Below, one piece after another: positions 8,358-17,451 of a stretch of 64,000 nt of DNA. Source of the DNA: Mycobacterium sp. Root135 (lineage in GTDB: Bacteria > Actinomycetota > Actinomycetes > Mycobacteriales > Mycobacteriaceae); assembly GCF_001426545.1 (NCBI RefSeq), contig NZ_LMEZ01000001.1:434967-498966 (forward strand). The letters are read 5' to 3'. Under the pieces are notes generated by a model. It made no database searches. It was not told the DNA's origin and saw nothing but the letters and a program-made list of their open reading frames with translations. Both the position numbers and the translations under genes were made by a program. Numbering within the stretch: the stretch's first letter is position 1; each line of letters starts with the position of its first letter.

Positions 8358-9965
8358 GTGCCCCTCTTCGACGACCTCGACGATCCGTCCCATCCCGCGC
8401 CGGCAGCCCGCAATCTCACCGGAGGCCAGAAGTGGACGCTGGTGGTGTCGTGCCTGTCCGTGGCACTGGTCATCGGTTCGATGGCGGCGCTGTACACCTC
8501 GCTGCCCGACATCGCGGCCCAAACCGGTGCGACGCAAAGCCAATTGACGTGGGTCGTGGACGGCTACACCCTGGTCTTGGCGGGCTTGGTCCTGCCCGCG
8601 GGCGCCGTCGGTGACCGTTTCGGTCGCCGGCTGGTCCTGATCCTGGGACTGTTCGTCTTCGCCGCGGCGTCGCTCATCCCGTTGATCGTCGCGGACCCGT
8701 GGTGGCTCATTTCGGCGCGAGCCACCGCCGGACTGGGCGCCGCGTTGGTGATGCCGTCGACGTTGTCGCTGTTGACCGCCGGATTTCCCGAGCATCAACG
8801 CGGCCGCGCGGTGGGGGTTTGGGCCGGTGTCGCCGCATCGGGTGCCGTCGTCGGCGTCTTGTGCTCCGGGGCACTGCTGGAGGTGTGGACGTGGAGGGCG
8901 ATCTTCGTTGGTCTCGCGGTGGCGGGGCTGGCGTTGATGATCGCCGCACTCACCCTCCCCAAGGTCGTCCAGGAAACCCATCCGCCCCTGGACTACGTCG
9001 GGTCGCTGTGCATCGCTGCTGCCGTTGGTGTCATCGTCGTCGCCGTCACCGAGGCACCCTTGCGCGGTTGGACCGACGGGTGGGTGCTGGGGCTGTTCGC
9101 CGCCGGCGTCGTGGGGTCGGCGGTGTTCGTGGTCGTGGAGCTGCGGCGCGAGCACCCGCTGCTGGACCTGCGGCTCTTCGCCGACCGGGGTTTCGGCAGC
9201 GGCGCATTGTCCCTGGTCCTGCAGTTCCTGGTCATCTTCGGTGGCTTCTTCCTGCTGGTGCAGTATCTGCAGCTCGTTGTCGGGTTCGCGCCGTTTCAGT
9301 CGGCGCTGGCACTCACGCCGCTGATCGTCCCGATCGTGATCATCTCGCTGATCGCACCGCGGCTGGCGGAGCGGTACGGACTGCGCCTGGTGACCGCGCC
9401 GGGCATGCTGCTCATCGCCGTCGGCCTCTACTCCGTCAGCCGCCTCGGCGTCGACGCCTCCTACTCCGACTTCCTGTGGCCCTTGTTGGCCATGGGCTCC
9501 GGGCTGGGTCTGGTCACCGCGCCCGCGACGACCGCCATCGTCGCCGCGACGCCGGTGCAGAAACACGGTGACGCCGCCGCAGTCAACGACGCGAGCCGCG
9601 AACTCGGTGCCGCCATCGGCGTGGCGATCGCCGGCAGCGTGCTGGCCGCCGGATACACCAGTCGCATTCAGCCCGTGCTTCCCACGGTGCCACCGGCCGT
9701 GCGCGAGCCGGTTTCGGATTCCTTGGCTGCCGCACTGCAGGTCGCCGATCGTTCCGGTGCCTCCGGTCAGCCCCTCGCCGACATCGCCCGAGACGCGTTC
9801 ACGCACGGCAACAGCCAAGCCGCCCTGGCGCTTTCGGCGATCACCACCGTCAGTGCCGTCATCCTTGGGATCTGGGCGCCCGGCCGCCCGCCCACTGCCG
9901 CACGGTGCCGCCCACCTACCGAGACGCCCGCCGCAGACACCTCTACAGAATCGAGCACTCCGTGA
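8358..9965 (+). CDS. MFS transporter, DHA2 (EmrB/QacA-like) family
   Basis: The 535-residue protein has about 14 predicted membrane segments, as in drug:H+ antiporter family 2. Recognisable elements are the motif-A loop GDRFGRR after helix 2 and a QSQLTWVVDGYTL segment like motif D1 of helix 1-2. It would export a lipophilic compound in exchange for protons. It starts with GTG three bases after the upstream small ORF and its stop overlaps the next start (GTGA). Repression by the TetR of 21-617 is inferred from the shared operator. The cargo is not identifiable. Confidence 0.92.
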   Translation: MPLFDDLDDPSHPAPAARNLTGGQKWTLVVSCLSVALVIGSMAALYTSLPDIAAQTGATQSQLTWVVDGYTLVLAGLVLPAGAVGDRFGRRLVLILGLFVFAAASLIPLIVADPWWLISARATAGLGAALVMPSTLSLLTAGFPEHQRGRAVGVWAGVAASGAVVGVLCSGALLEVWTWRAIFVGLAVAGLALMIAALTLPKVVQETHPPLDYVGSLCIAAAVGVIVVAVTEAPLRGWTDGWVLGLFAAGVVGSAVFVVVELRREHPLLDLRLFADRGFGSGALSLVLQFLVIFGGFFLLVQYLQLVVGFAPFQSALALTPLIVPIVIISLIAPRLAERYGLRLVTAPGMLLIAVGLYSVSRLGVDASYSDFLWPLLAMGSGLGLVTAPATTAIVAATPVQKHGDAAAVNDASRELGAAIGVAIAGSVLAAGYTSRIQPVLPTVPPAVREPVSDSLAAALQVADRSGASGQPLADIARDAFTHGNSQAALALSAITTVSAVILGIWAPGRPPTAARCRPPTETPAADTSTESSTP

Positions 9966-10486
9966 GTGAGGCGCTGAGCCTTGAGCCGCAGCAGTTGCCG
10001 CCGCACACTCCCACCTGCATGGGGTGCGGCCCCGACAACCCCCACGGCCTGCAGATGGAAGTGTTCCGATCCGGACAGCAGGTCTACACCGACCTGGTCT
10101 TCGACGAACGGCACGGCGGGGCACCGGGACTCGCGCACGGAGGTGCCATCGCCGCGGCGTGCGACGACTTGTTCGGCTTCACCCTGTGGATCGCCGGAAC
10201 CCCGGCGGTCACCCGCAACCTGACCATCGGATACGTCCTACCGGTGCCGTTGCATCACCCCCACCGCATCGTCGCGCGCGTCGACAGCCGCGAGAGGCGA
10301 GCCCTGCACGTCAGTGCGACCGGGACCGGGCAGGACGGCATCGTGCGCTTCACGGCCACGGCGATGTTCGTCGCCGTGGACGTCGAGCACTTCGCCGCGC
10401 ACGGCGACCTCGGCGCGTTCGGCGACATGCTCGAGCGTTTCGCTGGAGCACGCTCATCGACCGATGACAGAGAAGGCGAGGACTGA
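9962..10486 (+). CDS. PaaI-like hotdog thioesterase
   Basis: The 174-residue protein begins at the GTG overlapping the MFS stop; the open frame upstream is antisense-like filler. A CMGCGPDNPHGL segment is followed by a hotdog fold with GLAHGGAIAAACDD, the PaaI-type HGG motif whose catalytic acid follows. Such proteins hydrolyse acyl-CoA thioesters. A second hotdog gene and an alpha/beta hydrolase follow in the same operon, suggesting handling of acyl-CoA or ester metabolites that the pump may export. Confidence 0.87.
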   Translation: MSEALSLEPQQLPPHTPTCMGCGPDNPHGLQMEVFRSGQQVYTDLVFDERHGGAPGLAHGGAIAAACDDLFGFTLWIAGTPAVTRNLTIGYVLPVPLHHPHRIVARVDSRERRALHVSATGTGQDGIVRFTATAMFVAVDVEHFAAHGDLGAFGDMLERFAGARSSTDDREGED

Positions 10487-10492
10487 TAGACG

Positions 10493-10942
10493 ATGGTGAC
10501 CACGACGTTCACGCGCTTCGACGCGCAGATCGCCGACCAGTTGCTCCACGCGGCGAACACGGCGGGCGCACTGTCGACGTTCCTCAATTTTCGACACACG
10601 GAACTCACCGCCGGTCGGCTGGTGGCGGAGATGGACACCCGCGAGGACCTGCTGACCCCGTTCGGCAATCTGCACGGCGGATGTCTGTCCGCGATGGTCG
10701 ACCATTGTCTCGGGGTGGTGTTCTACCCCGTCATTCCGGCGGGATCGTGGGTGGCGACCACCGAGTTCAAGTTGAACCTGCTCAGACCCGTGTCCAGCGG
10801 GGTGTGCGTCGCCGTTGCCGACATCGTGTCGCTGGGCAAGCGCAGCGGGGTGGCGCGCATCGACATCACCAACGGCGACAAGGCCGTATGCGCCGCGCAG
10901 GGCACCGTCACGATCGTGAGCACCGCAGGCAACGCATCGTGA
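10493..10942 (+). CDS. PaaI family thioesterase
   Basis: This is a 149-residue single hotdog domain with NLHGGCLSAMVDHCLG (about residues 56-71), containing the conserved HGG and the acidic residue of PaaI thioesterases. It follows the preceding thioesterase by six bases and overlaps the next gene as GTGA. It is distinct from its neighbour in sequence, so the two may form different oligomers or act on different acyl-CoAs. The substrate is unknown. Confidence 0.87.
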   Translation: MVTTTFTRFDAQIADQLLHAANTAGALSTFLNFRHTELTAGRLVAEMDTREDLLTPFGNLHGGCLSAMVDHCLGVVFYPVIPAGSWVATTEFKLNLLRPVSSGVCVAVADIVSLGKRSGVARIDITNGDKAVCAAQGTVTIVSTAGNAS

Positions 10943-11829
10943 CTTCGGTCGTGCAGCATCGGGTCCGGACCGGAGACGGGATCACCCTGGCCGCCGAGTA
11001 CTACCCCCACGACGGCGATCGTCCCGTCGTGTTGCTCCTGCACGGCGGCGGTCAGAACCGGCACGCGTGGAGCACCTCGGCGCGCCGGCTCCAGTCGCGC
11101 GGATACTCGGTGGTGGCCTATGACACCCGCGGTCACGGCGACAGCGACTGGGATCCGGCCGGGCGCTACGACGTCGAGCGACTCGCCACCGACCTGCTCG
11201 CCGTCCGTGACCACTTCAGCGCCAATACCCCGCCCGCCGTCGTCGGCGCATCGCTGGGGGGAATGACCGCCCTGGGCGCGCACCTGCTCGCATCCGGGGC
11301 GTCGTGGGCGGCGGTGATCCTGGTCGACGTCACCCCGCGGTTGGAGTTCGAGGGTGCCCGTCGCGTCGTGACGTTCATGGCCGCCCACCCCGACGGCTTC
11401 GCCACCCTCGGCGATGCCGCCGAGGTGATCGCCGCCTACAACCCGCATCGCGCGCGCCCCGAGAACCTCGACGGCCTGCACAAGGTGCTTAGGCAGCGTC
11501 CCGACGGTCGCTGGGTGTGGCGATGGGACCCGGCGTTCGTCCACTCCAACTTCGACTTCCTGCGCGACGGCGCGGCCGCGGGCACCGAGCAGTTCGACGC
11601 GATCAGCCATCTGCTGATTGACGGAGCCCGACGCGTCACCGCCCCAACACTTCTCGTCCGCGGGCTGCTGTCCGACGTGGTCTCCCAGGCCACCGTCGAG
11701 GAGTTCACCCACCTGGTCCCGCACGCCGAAACCGTCGACGTGTCCGGCACCGGTCACATGATCGCCGGGGACGACAACGACGCCTTCACCGCCGCGGTCA
11801 CCGACTTCCTCGACCGCTGCACTCTCTAG
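10939..11829 (+). CDS. Alpha/beta hydrolase
   Basis: The 296-residue protein starts at a GTG overlapping the previous stop (GTGA). It has an oxyanion loop HGGGQNRHAW, a nucleophile elbow VGASLGGM with the catalytic Ser, an acidic residue after LLVRGLLSDVVS and the terminal His in GTGHMIAGDDND. These mark an esterase, lactonase or C-C hydrolase of the alpha/beta fold; the substrate cannot be read from sequence. It is the last gene of the operon starting at 8124. No clear terminator was seen after it. Confidence 0.88.
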   Translation: MTSVVQHRVRTGDGITLAAEYYPHDGDRPVVLLLHGGGQNRHAWSTSARRLQSRGYSVVAYDTRGHGDSDWDPAGRYDVERLATDLLAVRDHFSANTPPAVVGASLGGMTALGAHLLASGASWAAVILVDVTPRLEFEGARRVVTFMAAHPDGFATLGDAAEVIAAYNPHRARPENLDGLHKVLRQRPDGRWVWRWDPAFVHSNFDFLRDGAAAGTEQFDAISHLLIDGARRVTAPTLLVRGLLSDVVSQATVEEFTHLVPHAETVDVSGTGHMIAGDDNDAFTAAVTDFLDRCTL

Positions 11830-12065
11830 ACCGCGCCACTGCACCGCTCGGGCACGCTGCCCACGCTTGGGCGACGCGGCCAGTTCGGTGACGTGTTCAG
11901 TCTGTAGAGTTTCTGCGCCGTCGGCTGGCTACGTGTCCAAAATCGTTGCTGCACTGACTATTTCGCCGCGCATCACTCATCCGACATGTCGAGCGGTGGT
12001 GGACTACCACCACGTCAGCTCTCGAGAAGCTTTGCTTTTCCACGCAGCAGTTCCCCGGCCCGCTG

Positions 12066-12449
12066 TCAGCAGCCGAGTTCCCCTCCGGCGGCGACGATGA
12101 TCTCAACGGCGGCCGGTACTGATATCGCCAAGTCCTTCGAGACCATCTCAATGGCGTCAGAGGATGGATGGCCGCTGTGGGTCAGCTGGCACACCTTGTA
12201 GCCCTCGGTCAGCAGTTGTTGAGCTGTCAGATACGCCAGCCTGCTCTGAAGTCGCTGGAGGTAGCCGGCCTCATCGGCGACCGCAGTGGGCGCGGTCGCG
12301 ACCCCGATGCCCACAGCGATGGCCAGCAGGGCTACATGGACGGCTCGTGGACGCCGGTTCCGCCGCAGCGATGTCCGCGTCGACCCCACACGGACATCGC
12401 CTGCTGCGGTAGGTCGGGACGAGTGAGCACAGGCAACGCGGTCGTTCAT
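12066..12449 (-). CDS. Secreted DUF732 protein
   Basis: This 127-residue protein is encoded with its ATG overlapping the MmpL stop (ATGA). Arg-rich residues 25-36 are followed by a hydrophobic stretch (VALLAIAVGIGVATAPTAVA) and a likely AVADEA signal-peptidase site. The mature part (DEAGYLQRLQSRL to the C-terminal Cys) has the small mycobacterial DUF732 pattern with two cysteines. Location in an MmpL operon suggests a periplasmic or cell-wall partner, but DUF732 has no established biochemical role. Confidence 0.8.
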   Translation of the reverse strand: MNDRVACAHSSRPTAAGDVRVGSTRTSLRRNRRPRAVHVALLAIAVGIGVATAPTAVADEAGYLQRLQSRLAYLTAQQLLTEGYKVCQLTHSGHPSSDAIEMVSKDLAISVPAAVEIIVAAGGELGC

Positions 12450-15400
12450 GAGGTCCGTCTCTGGGGGGTGGTGGGGCGGTGGGGCCACCAGCTGGCCTCG
12501 CGGAGCAGGACGGCGATGGCGGGGACGGTGAGGGTGCGCACGACGAAGGTGTCCAGCAGCAGACCGCAGCCGATGATGAATCCGGCTTGGATCATGATGG
12601 CGATGGAGCCGACCATCAGGCCCAACATGCTGACCGCGAAGATGATGCCGGCCGAGGTGATCACCGACCCGGTGCTGGCCACGGTGCGTAGGACCCCGAC
12701 GCGGATGTTGCGGGTGGATTCCTCCTTGAGCCGCGACACCAGGAGCATGTTGTAGTCGGCGCCCACCGCGACCAGGATGATGAACGCCAATAGCGGTACG
12801 GGCCAAGCGATTTCACCACCGAGTCCCCACTGGAAGACCAAGACTCCAATGCCCAGCGAGGCAGTGTAGTTGAGCACCACGGTGCCCAGCAGGTAGAGCG
12901 GGGCGAGCAGTGCGCGCAGCAGCAGCACCAGGATCAGGCCCACGATGAGCAGGGTGGAGGCGGCCAGCTGGATGAAGTCGGCGGTCAGGAGGCGCTGAAT
13001 GTCGGAGTTGACCGCCGGGAACCCGGCAACCGAGATGCGGGCTTGCGCCAGGGAGGTGTTGGGTCTGGCTGCCTCGGCGACGGCGACCATCTGGTGGGAC
13101 AAGTCCATGGCCTCGGCGCTGTAGGGGTCGTTGCTGGATTCCACGAGGAATCGGGCGGTCTTGCCGTCGCGGGAGAGGAACTGTTTGGCGACGTCGGCGA
13201 ACTGGCGGTTCTCGAAGGCGTTGGGCGGCAGAAAAAAGCCGCTGGAGGTGTCGGAGCCGGTGCTGGCGCGCGCCGAGTTCTGCAGCTGGGTGGCGATCTG
13301 GCTCATCCCGCTAAGCATGTCGATGTTGCTGTCGGCCAGGGTGTGCACGCCGGTGGCCAGGGCTTGGGCGCCCGAGGCGAGTTGGCCGATGCCGTCTTGG
13401 AGTCGGCGGACGTTACCGGCCAGGTTGGCGGGGTCACCGAGCGCGCCGAACGCCTTGTCCAGCGAGGTGACTGCGGTCTGGACGCCGGCCAGGGTGTCGG
13501 CCACGGATGCGTTCTGGCCGACGGTGTCCCCGAGCCCGGCGACCTGGGTGAAGAACCCGGCGTTGCGCAGCGTCGTGAGGACCTGGACCTGGTCGCGGAT
13601 CTGGGCGCACTGCGGTGTGGTCGCGCACCACGGCGAGGTGTTCAGCGCGCCCACCAGCGGGTCGATGGTGGCGATGGCACCATCGGCCTGCTCGGCGAGC
13701 GGGCGCAACCCCGGTCCCGAACGCAGCGCCTGGTCGACCGCGGGTGCGGTCGCCGAGAGTTGGCTCAACAGGGGCCGAAACTGGTCCACCTTCCGCCCTG
13801 CGCTCTGGGCCTGATCGAGGATTCCGGTCAGCGGGGTCAGCGCGGTCCGCAGGGTGGTGTCGAGTTGGGCGAGGCCACCGGCGAGTTGGTCCGCGCCGCC
13901 GGTGAGCTTGGCCAGGTCATCCTTGCGGGCGTTGCCGTCGTCCACCGCGCCGGCCATCTTGTCGCCGATTTGCCCGTTCTGCCACCCCAGTTGGGCCTGC
14001 TCCAGGCGGGCTCCCGCGGGTCGGGTGACCCCGGACACCTTCGTCACCCCGGGGACCTGCGCGATGCGCGAGGCCATCTCGTCGAGGTCGGCCAGTCCCT
14101 TGCCGGTGCGCATGTCGGTGGGAGACTCCACGACGAGGAATTCGGAGATGACGACGTCGGTGCGGAAGTGCCGGTCCAACAGCTGATAACCCTCGTTGCT
14201 GGCGGTGGTGGCGGGTTGTCCCTTGCGGTCGTCGTAACTCAACGTCATCGTCGTGGCGACCGCTGAGAGTGCCAGCAGGATGGCCAGGCTGACCAGCAGC
14301 AGCGGCACCGGCTTGCGCACCACCGCCACGGCCACGGAGTTCCAGTACCGCCGGGTGCGGTCGGACTTGGGTTCGCCGATACCGCGTTTCGCGGCCAGCG
14401 ACAGCACCGGCGGCAACAACGTCACGGTCGCCACGAACCCGACCAGGACGGCGACCGCGCAGGCCGGTCCCATCCCGGCGAACACGCTCAAGTTGGCGAA
14501 CACCATCGCGGCGAACGCCAACGCGACCGTGGCGGCCGAGGCCAGGATGACGCGGCCGATGCTGGCGGTGGCGTGCTCCACCGCCTGATCGGGGGCGACC
14601 TGCGCCCTGCGCTGTTCGTGGTAGCGGCTGATCAGGAACACGGTGTAATCGGTGCCGGCGCCCAGCAGGATCGCCGTCATGAAGGCCACGGTGAACTGCG
14701 AGACCGGCATACCCAACTCGCCGAGTACGGACAGCACTCCGCGCCCCACCGCCAGACTGATACCGATCACCAGCAGAGGCAACAGCGCGGTGAACACCGA
14801 CCGGTAGACGATGAGCAGGATCAGCGCGATCAACCCGGCGGTGGCGATGGAGATGAACAGCAGATCGTGTTCGGCCTCGGCGATCTGATCGCTGAACGTC
14901 GACGGCGGCCCGGTCACCCGCACCGTCGTCGACGATCCGGCGAACGCGTCGGCGGCGATCGCGCGGACCGCGGTGACCGATTCGGCGGCGGCGGGGTCAC
15001 CGAGCGTGCCGGCCACCCCCACCGGCAGATACCAGGCCTTGCCGTCCTGGCTGAGTGCCTGGGTGGCGGTCACCGGGTCGGCCAGCAGGTCTTGAACCAG
15101 CAGAACGTGCGTGGTGTCGGCGCGCAGCCGCGACACCAGATCCGTGTACTGCGTGCGCGCCGAGGGGGTCAGGCCTGCCGGGTCCTCCATCGCGACGAAG
15201 AGCATGGTCTTGGAGCCCTGCTCGCCGAAGGCCTCGCTCATTCGGTCGAGGGTTTGAAAAGACGCCACGTCGCGGGGGATCAGCTGGACGGATTGTTTCT
15301 GCACCACCGTTTCCAGTTGCGGGAACAGCAGGGCCAGGACCACCGCCAGTCCGACCCAGGCGCCGATCACCAACGCCTTGTGTCGCACGGTGAATCGGGC

Positions 15401-15517
15401 CAACGCGCCGAGGCGCTCGCTGTACTCCCCGGAGGTCTTGGCAGCCGAAATGGTGCGTTCACGCACCCGGGTGGCGGCGGCGTCGGGCGGGTCCGCTTCG
15501 TGGCCGTCGACGCTCAA
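12446..15517 (-). CDS. MmpL-type RND transporter
   Basis: The protein has about 1023 residues from a TTG that overlaps the stop of the upstream gene (TTGA). The open frame continues 44 codons further but with out-of-character sequence. Two MMPL repeats of six membrane helices each flank large periplasmic loops. The proton-relay Asp-Tyr pairs are visible in GAGTDYTVFLISRYHE and VGADYNMLLVSRLKEE. The second periplasmic region is long and helical, like MmpL4/5-type siderophore or lipid exporters. No MmpS gene is adjacent; a DUF732 protein occupies the downstream slot. Cargo is unknown; a TetR repressor lies upstream. Confidence 0.93.
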   Translation of the reverse strand: MSVDGHEADPPDAAATRVRERTISAAKTSGEYSERLGALARFTVRHKALVIGAWVGLAVVLALLFPQLETVVQKQSVQLIPRDVASFQTLDRMSEAFGEQGSKTMLFVAMEDPAGLTPSARTQYTDLVSRLRADTTHVLLVQDLLADPVTATQALSQDGKAWYLPVGVAGTLGDPAAAESVTAVRAIAADAFAGSSTTVRVTGPPSTFSDQIAEAEHDLLFISIATAGLIALILLIVYRSVFTALLPLLVIGISLAVGRGVLSVLGELGMPVSQFTVAFMTAILLGAGTDYTVFLISRYHEQRRAQVAPDQAVEHATASIGRVILASAATVALAFAAMVFANLSVFAGMGPACAVAVLVGFVATVTLLPPVLSLAAKRGIGEPKSDRTRRYWNSVAVAVVRKPVPLLLVSLAILLALSAVATTMTLSYDDRKGQPATTASNEGYQLLDRHFRTDVVISEFLVVESPTDMRTGKGLADLDEMASRIAQVPGVTKVSGVTRPAGARLEQAQLGWQNGQIGDKMAGAVDDGNARKDDLAKLTGGADQLAGGLAQLDTTLRTALTPLTGILDQAQSAGRKVDQFRPLLSQLSATAPAVDQALRSGPGLRPLAEQADGAIATIDPLVGALNTSPWCATTPQCAQIRDQVQVLTTLRNAGFFTQVAGLGDTVGQNASVADTLAGVQTAVTSLDKAFGALGDPANLAGNVRRLQDGIGQLASGAQALATGVHTLADSNIDMLSGMSQIATQLQNSARASTGSDTSSGFFLPPNAFENRQFADVAKQFLSRDGKTARFLVESSNDPYSAEAMDLSHQMVAVAEAARPNTSLAQARISVAGFPAVNSDIQRLLTADFIQLAASTLLIVGLILVLLLRALLAPLYLLGTVVLNYTASLGIGVLVFQWGLGGEIAWPVPLLAFIILVAVGADYNMLLVSRLKEESTRNIRVGVLRTVASTGSVITSAGIIFAVSMLGLMVGSIAIMIQAGFIIGCGLLLDTFVVRTLTVPAIAVLLREASWWPHRPTTPQRRTS

Positions 15518-15948
15518 GGGCGCACCGCAGGGCGCTCGGACACCAGGTCGTCCGCGGGCATGTCGTGGCGGACGACGCGGACCCGGCCACCGGGTAGACA
15601 AGCCATGTAACCGTGGCGCTTGCCGTACAACTCCCACGCCGCGAAGCACTCGTCGGCGGCCACGGTGAAGCCGTAGCCGTTGGAGAACTCGACACGCAGC
15701 GTGCCGTCGTCCTCGCAGGTGGCGAGCGTGCAGACGCTACCGGCGAAATTCAACAACGGGCGCTGATGATTCGGTACGTCATTCGGGTCGACCATCACGT
15801 CTTCGGCCGGGTGTGCCCCCACCGCAGGAAGCGACAAGCGCAGTGGTCGGGTAACGACCAGCTCGTTGTAGTCGGCCATGGTGAGTACTAGGCCGCCAAC
15901 CAAGCTGACGCGCTGGACCTCGCAGGCTTCGATCCACTGGGTGATCAT
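15514..15948 (-). CDS. DUF6188-like protein
   Basis: This 144-residue beta-rich cytosolic protein starts at an ATG preceded by AGAGG. It begins MITQWIEACEVQRV and includes a GTLRVEFSNGYGF segment typical of small DUF6188 proteins; assignment is from memory of the family pattern. It is translationally coupled to the MmpL gene (TTGA) and directly follows a 21-bp inverted repeat. A role in the transporter's function is suggested only by the operon. Confidence 0.65.
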   Translation of the reverse strand: MITQWIEACEVQRVSLVGGLVLTMADYNELVVTRPLRLSLPAVGAHPAEDVMVDPNDVPNHQRPLLNFAGSVCTLATCEDDGTLRVEFSNGYGFTVAADECFAAWELYGKRHGYMACLPGGRVRVVRHDMPADDLVSERPAVRP

Positions 15949-15976
15949 GAGACCTCTCTACCTCGATCTGATTCGT

Positions 15977-15997
15977 AACGATACCATCAGTATCGGT
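15977..15997. promoter_or_regulatory. Candidate TetR operator before the DUF6188-MmpL operon
   Basis: AACGATAC and GTATCGGT flank a five-base centre, giving an inverted repeat with 7 of 8 positions paired. It sits between the TetR gene (stop at 16041) and the DUF6188 start at 15948. A related site with a TACC-NNN-GGTA core lies at 16723-16741 upstream of the same TetR gene. Confidence 0.55.
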
Positions 15998-16040
15998 GCG
16001 CTACTAATAGTGTTGTTTCGTGTGGATCGGGTTGGCCCGG

Positions 16041-16634
16041 CTACCTCTCGTCGTGGACTATCAACGCGATGCTGCGCTCCAGTCCGATCGCGACGTCTTC
16101 GGTGGAGGCGCCGTGCCGGACCCACGCGATCAGGCTGGCCAGCCAGATATCGCCGACCAGGGCGGCAACTCGGTGTTGTGTCGGGCTCGGCTCCTCACCG
16201 GCGATCGCCAGCCCGATCAGGTGCTCGATGACCCCCGCCGCGCGGGCCACCTCGGCGCTCGCGCTGCCATCGGCGACGACGAATGCGCGGGTCACGGCCT
16301 CGGTCAGGGCCGGCCGAGCGCGCCATTCCTGGCATAGTCGGGTGTTCAACTGCTCCACCCGCAGGCGCGGCGATCCCGCTGTGACCGTCCAATCTCGTTC
16401 AGCGCCAATACGTTCGAACTCACGCGCGAGGACGGCGATCAGCACGTGCGGCTTCGACGGAAAGTAGCGATACAGGGTGCCGACTGCCATGCCCGCACGA
16501 TCGGCGATGGCGCGCATCTTCACGGCGTCATATCCACCGCTCGTGGCGATCGTCGCGGTGCAGTCAAGGATGATCTCGCGTCGGCCGAGTCTCCCGGTGA
16601 GGAAATCGTGCCTGATCGATTCGGTTGTCGTCAT
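16041..16634 (-). CDS. TetR family regulator, KstR-like
   Basis: The 197-residue protein has a TetR helix-turn-helix at about residues 16-62 (RREIILDCTATIAT, then AVGTLYRYFPSKPHVLIAVL) and a C-terminal domain whose pattern recalls KstR, the mycobacterial cholesterol-pathway repressor. No steroid genes lie nearby, so it is more likely the local repressor of the DUF6188-MmpL-DUF732 operon. Candidate operators lie on both sides of it. It is divergent from the next TetR gene across 157 bases. Confidence 0.88.
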   Translation of the reverse strand: MTTTESIRHDFLTGRLGRREIILDCTATIATSGGYDAVKMRAIADRAGMAVGTLYRYFPSKPHVLIAVLAREFERIGAERDWTVTAGSPRLRVEQLNTRLCQEWRARPALTEAVTRAFVVADGSASAEVARAAGVIEHLIGLAIAGEEPSPTQHRVAALVGDIWLASLIAWVRHGASTEDVAIGLERSIALIVHDER

Positions 16635-16722
16635 CGGCGGTCCGCAGCCTTTCGCGTGCTTAGGGCTGTCAGAGCGGTGACACTGTCACGTTCAGCCGCG
16701 GCTAGGGATGACCAGTATCGCT

Positions 16723-16741
16723 ACGCTACCGTTGGTACCAT
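16723..16741. promoter_or_regulatory. Candidate TetR operator between two divergent TetR genes
   Basis: ACGCTACCGTTGGTACCAT contains TACC-GTT-GGTA and matches the site at 15978-15996 at about 12 of 17 aligned positions. It could serve autoregulation of the KstR-like gene, control of the divergent TetR gene, or both. Confidence 0.45.
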
Positions 16742-16791
16742 AACGTGGTGAGAGTCGTAATGACCAGACAATCCCGGCGACGGAAACGGCG

Positions 16792-17451
16792 TTGAGCGAA
16801 CATGTGTTGCCCGACGGCGACGACGCCGATCCGCGTCGGGCGCGGTCACGGACCCGACTGCTCGACGCCGCCGCTCACCTGCTCAGTACCGGCGGAGTCG
16901 AGGCGGTCACGATCGAGGCGGTCACCAAGGCCTCGAAGGTCGCACGAACCACCCTCTACCGCCACTTCACCAGTTCCTCCCACCTTCTCGCCGCCACCTT
17001 CGAGCGACTCCTGCCCCAGGTCACCCCGCCGCTTCCGAGCTCAGTTCCCCTGCGAGAGCAGCTGATCGAACTGCTCACCCGTCAGGCAACCTTGTTCGCC
17101 GAGGCACCCCTTCACCTCACCACCCTCGCCTGGGTCTCACTAGGGCCTTTGTCGCCAGATGGTAAAGACGCGGGCCACACGCAGTCACTGCGAAAAAGGG
17201 TCGTCGACCAATACCGCCAACCGTTCGACACCATCCTGCAGAGCCCCCAAGCGCGCGACGAACTCGATGACTTCGACGTCGAACTCGCCATGTGCCAACT
17301 CGTCGGACCACTCGCCTTCGCACGCATGACCGGACTCCACACCATGAGCCGGCACCACTGCGAACACATCGTCGATGACTTCCTGACGGCGCATCAACGC
17401 ATGCGCCCCGGAGGTCAACCAGCCTCAGCTCGCGATTTCTCACCGAAGTAG
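16792..17451 (+). CDS. TetR family transcriptional regulator
   Basis: The 219-residue protein, with a TTG start, has a helix-turn-helix at about 20-65 (RTRLLDAAAHLLSTGG, VARTTLYRHFTSSSHLLAA). The C-terminal domain is helical with no recognisable ligand signature. No obvious target operon is next to it except the MmpL operon behind the divergent regulator. An 11-codon ORF rich in arginine (16760-16795) ends in a TTGA overlap with this start, so translation may be coupled to a leader peptide. Confidence 0.85.
   Translation: MSEHVLPDGDDADPRRARSRTRLLDAAAHLLSTGGVEAVTIEAVTKASKVARTTLYRHFTSSSHLLAATFERLLPQVTPPLPSSVPLREQLIELLTRQATLFAEAPLHLTTLAWVSLGPLSPDGKDAGHTQSLRKRVVDQYRQPFDTILQSPQARDELDDFDVELAMCQLVGPLAFARMTGLHTMSRHHCEHIVDDFLTAHQRMRPGGQPASARDFSPK

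Noticed and set aside
8076-10124. 682-codon minus-strand ORF across the MFS gene
   Set aside because: It is antisense to a clear 14-helix transporter and its product is Arg/Asp/Gln-rich low-complexity sequence typical of GC-rich shadow frames.
10723-11844. 373-codon minus-strand ORF over the alpha/beta hydrolase gene
   Set aside because: The plus strand encodes a hydrolase with all catalytic motifs coupled to its operon; the antisense frame has no recognisable family.
13043-14266. 407-codon plus-strand ORF inside the MmpL gene
   Set aside because: Gly/Ala/Arg-rich antisense of the MmpL periplasmic domain.
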